The notes under the pieces were generated by a model. The model was given only the letters and a program-made list of their open reading frames with translations, was not told the DNA's origin and made no database searches. A program made the translations under genes and the position numbers. DNA of 9,900 nucleotides, from contig JAADGZ010000231.1 of the NCBI GenBank assembly GCA_013152045.1, forward strand, positions 1-9,900, read 5' to 3'. This DNA comes from Gammaproteobacteria bacterium (GTDB taxonomy: Bacteria > Pseudomonadota > Gammaproteobacteria > UBA6429 > Thiohalophilaceae). Positions 7,458-9,900 of the stretch are shown here, piece after piece (the stretch's first letter is position 1; each line of letters starts with the position of its first letter).

Positions 7458-7484
7458 TAAACATACAAGAGGGTATGCCGATAC
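7458..7484 (+). promoter_or_regulatory. sigma-28 (FliA) flagellar-class promoter for the chemoreceptor
   Basis: TAAA (7458-7461), a 15-nt spacer and GCCGATAC (7477-7484) match the FliA consensus TAAA-N15-GCCGATAA at every position except the last. It lies upstream of a chemoreceptor gene on the same strand, the class of gene normally in the FliA regulon. Transcription would begin at about 7490, leaving a leader of about 120 nt. Confidence 0.85.
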
Positions 7485-7505
7485 CTATTTAAAGCAAGAG
7501 ACATG

Positions 7506-7522
7506 AGGCAAAACCATTGCCT
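7506..7522 (+). other. leader hairpin in the chemoreceptor transcript
   Basis: AGGCAA and TTGCCT form a perfect 6-bp stem with a 5-nt loop about 15 nt after the predicted start of the sigma-28 transcript. No T-run follows. It may stabilise the 5' end of the message; the role is unknown. Confidence 0.4.
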
Positions 7523-7563
7523 AATCACGATCCTCTCAATCGACCTATACCTGTGATTTTATT

Positions 7564-7582
7564 AAGGATGTTTTTTCAAGGA
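7564..7582 (+). promoter_or_regulatory. pair of possible CsrA-binding GGA motifs in the chemoreceptor leader
   Basis: AAGGATGT (7564-7571) matches the last eight bases of the CsrA consensus RUACARGGAUGU exactly. A second AAGGA (7578-7582) lies 14 nt on, a spacing compatible with bridging by one CsrA dimer. They lie 30-47 nt before the start codon and do not overlap a ribosome site. Binding is inference. Confidence 0.3.
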
Positions 7583-7612
7583 CGATTTGACTTTATTATC
7601 AAGTAGTTAAAG

Positions 7613-9247
7613 ATGAAAAATAAATTCAACAATCTTTCAATTTCGAGCAAGATAAATCTTACCTTAGTATTTGTCTTCACTACCATCCTCCTGGCCATCG
7701 TTTTCCATATGATCCACAACGAACGCATCATGATGGAAAAGGTTATTGAACAACAGAGCAAGGATACCGCCGACACCTATTTTGATGCAATTAACACCAT
7801 GATGATTACCAACACCATGGACCGGCGTGAGGTACTGCGCAATAAATTGTTAGATCGCCCCAGCATAACCGATGCCCGTATTCTGCGCAGTACTGTTGTC
7901 GCAAAACTCTTTGGCCAGGGTAATAGCAACGAACAAGCCCAGGATCCGCTGGACAAACGGGCCTTGCAGGGCGAAAGCATCGTGCAGATTGACAACACCG
8001 ATAACGGCCGCATCCTGACGGTAATTAACCCACTCAGGGCGTCAGAAAACTACCGTGGCACCAACTGTCTTAGCTGCCACGTTAATGCCAAATCCGGCGA
8101 TATCATGGGCGCGGTACGCATTAGCTATTCCCTCAAACAACTGGATGCTGAAGTTAACCATAATATGCTCAGCTCGGCCCTGATTCAGGTTGTACTCTTC
8201 GCTCTAGGCTTGCTGTTAATCGTCTATATTCTACGACGCGTGATCAATAAACCGTTGAACAACCTACAGCAGACTATTGAGTTAATCGACCAGCAGGCTG
8301 ATCTTCAGCAACGAGTAAAGATCCATGCTGAAGGCGATGAAATTGGAAAAGTTGCCCTGGCGTTCAATAATATGCTGAAAAAATTTCAGACCAGTATGCA
8401 ACAGGTCCGTGATGCTACCCAGCATATTACTGGCATTGCAGATAATATTGCCGAGGTTGCCGAAGAAACGGAACAAAGCACACAAACCCAGTGCAATGAA
8501 ACGGCTCAGGCCGCTACTGCGATAAACGAAGCCACTGCCAGCACCGAAGAAATTGCCCGCAATGCCAGTGAAACTGCCCAGTCTTCACAGGCGGCCACTG
8601 ACGGCGCCCGTTCCGGTGCCCTGATTGCAACTAATGCATTGGGCAGTATCGACATGCTACTCAATGAAATGACACATTCCACAGAAACTATCAGTAACCT
8701 TGAGTCCGAGAGTGAACATATTGGTGTAGTACTCGATGTGATAACCAAAATTGCTGAACAGACCAACCTGCTGGCCCTAAATGCAGCTATCGAAGCCGCC
8801 CGTGCTGGCGAACAGGGTCGGGGCTTCGCCGTGGTGGCAGATGAAGTTCGCAGCCTGGCCTCTCGTAGCCAGGAATCTGCGGCCCAGATTCAAGACATGG
8901 TCGAATCTCTACAAGCCCATGCACGCCAGGCTGTTGCGGCGATGGACACAGCCAGCAAACAGGCCGAAACCTGTTCCGAACAGGTTGAAGAAGCGGCCGA
9001 ATCCCTGGCCATGATATCCGGTAATATCAGCGATATATCTGATCGCAACATCCAGGTTGCCGCCGCTGCAGAAGAACAACGAGCAGTGATGGAGGAAAGC
9101 AACCGTAACCTCGTCAGCATCAACCAACTGGCAGAAAAAACGGCTACGGGTGCCAGCCGCACGACCGAGGTCAGCGAGGAACTCCTGCAACAGTCTCGAC
9201 GGATGCAGGAACTGGTGGCGCAATTCAAAATCGGATCTGACTCCTGA
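7613..9247 (+). CDS. Methyl-accepting chemotaxis protein with periplasmic c-type heme (CXXCH) sensor domain
   Basis: This is a 544-residue transmembrane chemoreceptor that would signal through CheW/CheA to the flagellar motor. A short cytoplasmic start leads to TM1 (about 14-33), a periplasmic domain of about 150 residues (34-185), and TM2 (about 187-207). A HAMP domain follows (about 208-260, with P214 and DEIG at 242-245), then a long coiled-coil signalling domain. The kinase-control tip is intact: [34 protein letters not shown] (380-413). The periplasmic domain contains CLSCH (152-156), a c-type heme attachment motif in the right compartment for cytochrome c maturation. This resembles heme-containing receptors known from Geobacter, suggesting redox, oxygen or NO sensing (inference). 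There is no C-terminal NWETF-type CheR tether. The ATG at 7613 is the first possible start, since an in-frame TAG lies 9 bp upstream. The ribosome site is weak. A FliA promoter precedes the gene. Confidence 0.95.
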   Translation: MKNKFNNLSISSKINLTLVFVFTTILLAIVFHMIHNERIMMEKVIEQQSKDTADTYFDAINTMMITNTMDRREVLRNKLLDRPSITDARILRSTVVAKLFGQGNSNEQAQDPLDKRALQGESIVQIDNTDNGRILTVINPLRASENYRGTNCLSCHVNAKSGDIMGAVRISYSLKQLDAEVNHNMLSSALIQVVLFALGLLLIVYILRRVINKPLNNLQQTIELIDQQADLQQRVKIHAEGDEIGKVALAFNNMLKKFQTSMQQVRDATQHITGIADNIAEVAEETEQSTQTQCNETAQAATAINEATASTEEIARNASETAQSSQAATDGARSGALIATNALGSIDMLLNEMTHSTETISNLESESEHIGVVLDVITKIAEQTNLLALNAAIEAARAGEQGRGFAVVADEVRSLASRSQESAAQIQDMVESLQAHARQAVAAMDTASKQAETCSEQVEEAAESLAMISGNISDISDRNIQVAAAAEEQRAVMEESNRNLVSINQLAEKTATGASRTTEVSEELLQQSRRMQELVAQFKIGSDS

Positions 9248-9279
9248 GTACATCTAGCACCTACATATAGCCGCAACTA

Positions 9280-9322
9280 GGCGTCCATCCCACTTTCGGA
9301 TAAACTTTCGAGGATGGACGCC
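9280..9322. repeat. 11-bp perfect inverted repeat after the chemoreceptor gene
   Basis: GGCGTCCATCC (9280-9290) and GGATGGACGCC (9312-9322) are exact inverse complements around a 21-nt loop that itself contains CTTTCG twice. It lies 32 bp after the chemoreceptor stop. The stem is long and GC-rich but no T-run follows on either strand. It could act as a terminator of a non-canonical kind, an mRNA 3' stabiliser, or be a REP/MITE-type element. Confidence 0.6.
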
Positions 9323-9540
9323 AAGCTCAGCCAAACAAAACCCCATACCCCGATGATGCATTGATATAAATGTCAATTTATTCAATAAGTTATATTTATA
9401 ATTTTCAGAGAAACACACTAAAATCTAGATATTTTTAAAGACTTTACCTTCCTTTTTAGTTTTAGTTATTAGTAATCTTCTATTTTTACTGCCAATAAAC
9501 AACCCCAACGCAAGCGGACGGGGTATTAAGGTTGTAATCC

Positions 9541-9609
9541 GCCGATGGGTTTCCCTACTGGACTTCGCGCTTCGCTCTACCCATCTACTATTTTTCGCTG
9601 CAAGCAGCG
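9541..9609. repeat. REP-like palindrome cluster
   Basis: GATGGGT (9544-9550) pairs with ACCCATC (9579-9585). The interior contains CTTCGC twice. This resembles the widespread GATGGGTTTCGC/GCGAAACCCATC type of extragenic palindrome, interrupted by extra bases. Just after it, CGCTGC-AA-GCAGCG (9596-9609) is a second perfect palindrome, followed by GGGG. Such elements are often linked to RAYT transposases elsewhere in a genome. The assignment rests on resemblance only. Confidence 0.45.
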
Positions 9610-9664
9610 GGGAATTAAACCCAAAGAGATTAATTAACATAATGCACTTAGATATTCCTTAAAT

Positions 9665-9682
9665 AGCAATATATCTATTGCT
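9665..9682. repeat. 7-bp-arm inverted repeat upstream of the XRE regulator
   Basis: AGCAATA (9665-9671) and TATTGCT (9676-9682) are exact inverse complements with a 4-bp centre. The 9-mer GCAATATAT within it recurs at 9773-9781, just before the start of the regulator gene. It could be an upstream operator or a simple AT-rich palindrome. Confidence 0.4.
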
Positions 9683-9725
9683 TTCTCCTGGAAAAGTCTC
9701 GACACATATAAAAGACACTCATTTG

Positions 9726-9761
9726 TTGCCTTACCATAAAAAAGAAACTAATATGTTTCTT
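9726..9761 (+). promoter_or_regulatory. promoter with overlapping palindromic operator for the XRE regulator
   Basis: A TTGCCT -35 (9726-9731), an exact 17-bp spacer and a TAATAT -10 (9749-9754) form a plausible sigma-70 promoter, with 4 of 6 matches each. The -10 is the exact centre of the palindrome AAGAAAC-TAATAT-GTTTCTT (9742-9761). A protein bound there would block RNA polymerase. The gene start follows about 30 nt after the end of the palindrome, so autorepression by the HTH protein is the simplest reading. Confidence 0.55.
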
Positions 9762-9790
9762 ATCTCAATAAAGCAATATATTTGTTTCCT

Positions 9791-9900
9791 ATGATGAAAT
9801 CATTACTTCAGCAACTTAAAGAACGCAGGCTCGCACTAGGTTTAAAACAAAAGGACATGATGCTGCGGATTGGCGTATCGCGTCAGCAATACCAGCATTT
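9791..9900 (+). CDS. XRE/Cro-type helix-turn-helix regulator, HipB-like, 5' part only
   Basis: Only the first 36 residues lie in the window, and the gene continues past the end. The sequence MMKSLLQQLKERRLALGL followed by KQKDMMLRIGVSRQQYQH matches the start of an XRE-family HTH: helix 1, then helix 2 (about 20-27), the turn GVS and recognition helix 3 (about 30-36). The SRQQYQ recognition helix resembles HipB-type antitoxins. It may start at either of two adjacent ATGs (9791 or 9794), and no ribosome site is clear. A palindromic operator overlaps its promoter. If it is HipB-like, a HipA-type kinase toxin gene would be expected downstream, outside the window. A lone repressor is the alternative. 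Confidence 0.7.
   Translation, partial: MMKSLLQQLKERRLALGLKQKDMMLRIGVSRQQYQH

Larger units (their letters stand above)
7142..7612. other. 471-bp divergent intergenic region between PilZ gene and chemoreceptor
   Basis: No gene is supported here. Besides the separately listed sigma-28 promoter, palindromes and GGA motifs, there are short inverted repeats at 7265-7289 (CTGAAT/ATTCAG) and 7279-7292 (TGACT/AGTCA). No convincing promoter was found for the minus-strand PilZ-pncC pair, although one should lie in the first 150 bp or so. Confidence 0.7.
9248..9790. other. 543-bp AT-rich intergenic region with palindromes
   Basis: No gene is supported. The region holds an 11-bp inverted repeat, REP-like palindromes, and a promoter/operator for the last gene, listed separately. 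The stretch 9323-9490 is strikingly AT-rich compared with the core genes to the left and has only an imperfect palindrome (ATTGATAT-AA-ATGTCAAT, 9360-9377). Composition suggests accessory DNA. Confidence 0.6.

Noticed and set aside
7505..7535. c-di-GMP (GEMM) riboswitch before the chemoreceptor
   Set aside because: GAGGCAAAACC recalls part of the conserved core, but the second conserved segment and the tetraloop-receptor arrangement are missing. The stem closes as a simple hairpin.
8890..9276. Minus-strand open frames opposite the chemoreceptor
   Set aside because: Serine- and alanine-rich frames are expected antisense to the repetitive coiled-coil coding sequence.
9360..9377. FNR/CRP-like site ATTGATAT-AA-ATGTCAAT
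   Set aside because: The half-site spacing is 2 bp too long for TTGAT-N4-ATCAA, one arm has a mismatch, and it lies in AT-rich DNA where such matches arise by chance.
9425..9640. 71-residue minus-strand open frame
   Set aside because: It runs across the REP-like palindromes and an AT-rich segment. Its composition is low-complexity basic, and nothing in it resembles a known protein. It is most likely a by-product of the repeat sequence.

Overview
The window looks like chromosome of a non-enteric gammaproteobacterium. The minus strand carries, in transcription order, a PilZ gene, pncC, recA, recX, alaS, lysC, csrA and tRNA-Ser(GCU). The recA-recX-alaS-(lysC)-csrA-tRNA-Ser order is a well-known gammaproteobacterial arrangement. 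Having lysC between alaS and csrA matches the Pseudomonas-type version rather than the E. coli one. Protein sequences (CsrA, LysC, RecA, AlaRS) are close to gammaproteobacterial family members. Nothing visible identifies a genus.

Region 1 (1-7141, all minus strand) is core housekeeping. PilZ and pncC are only 9 bp apart and probably co-transcribed. recA follows after a 197-bp gap in which I see no E. coli-type LexA box. recA and recX are separated by a good intrinsic terminator, so RecX would come mostly from read-through. alaS, lysC and csrA follow with gaps of about 95-165 bp, and the complete tRNA-Ser(GCU) lies 50 bp beyond csrA. Two of these gaps hold related purine-rich elements with a period of about 14 bp, and one of them has an inverted copy running into the recX stop codon. 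lysC contains a convincing internal ribosome binding site and ATG in the linker before the ACT domains.

Region 2 (7142-9247) is a 471-bp regulatory gap followed by one plus-strand gene, a transmembrane chemoreceptor. Its periplasmic domain carries a c-type heme motif (CLSCH). The gap contains a near-perfect sigma-28 (FliA) promoter, TAAA-N15-GCCGATAC, which ties the receptor to the flagellar regulon. The leader has two GGA motifs resembling CsrA sites. With csrA and a PilZ (c-di-GMP) protein in the same window, motility control is a shared theme, but a regulatory link between them is inference.

Region 3 (9248-9900) is AT-rich intergenic DNA that looks accessory. It has an 11-bp perfect inverted repeat, a cluster of REP-like palindromes, and then a small XRE/HTH regulator running off the window end. 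Directly before this regulator is a promoter-like sequence whose -10 hexamer forms the exact centre of a 7-bp-arm palindrome, a classic layout for autorepression. The regulator resembles HipB-type antitoxins, so a toxin or partner gene may lie just outside the window.
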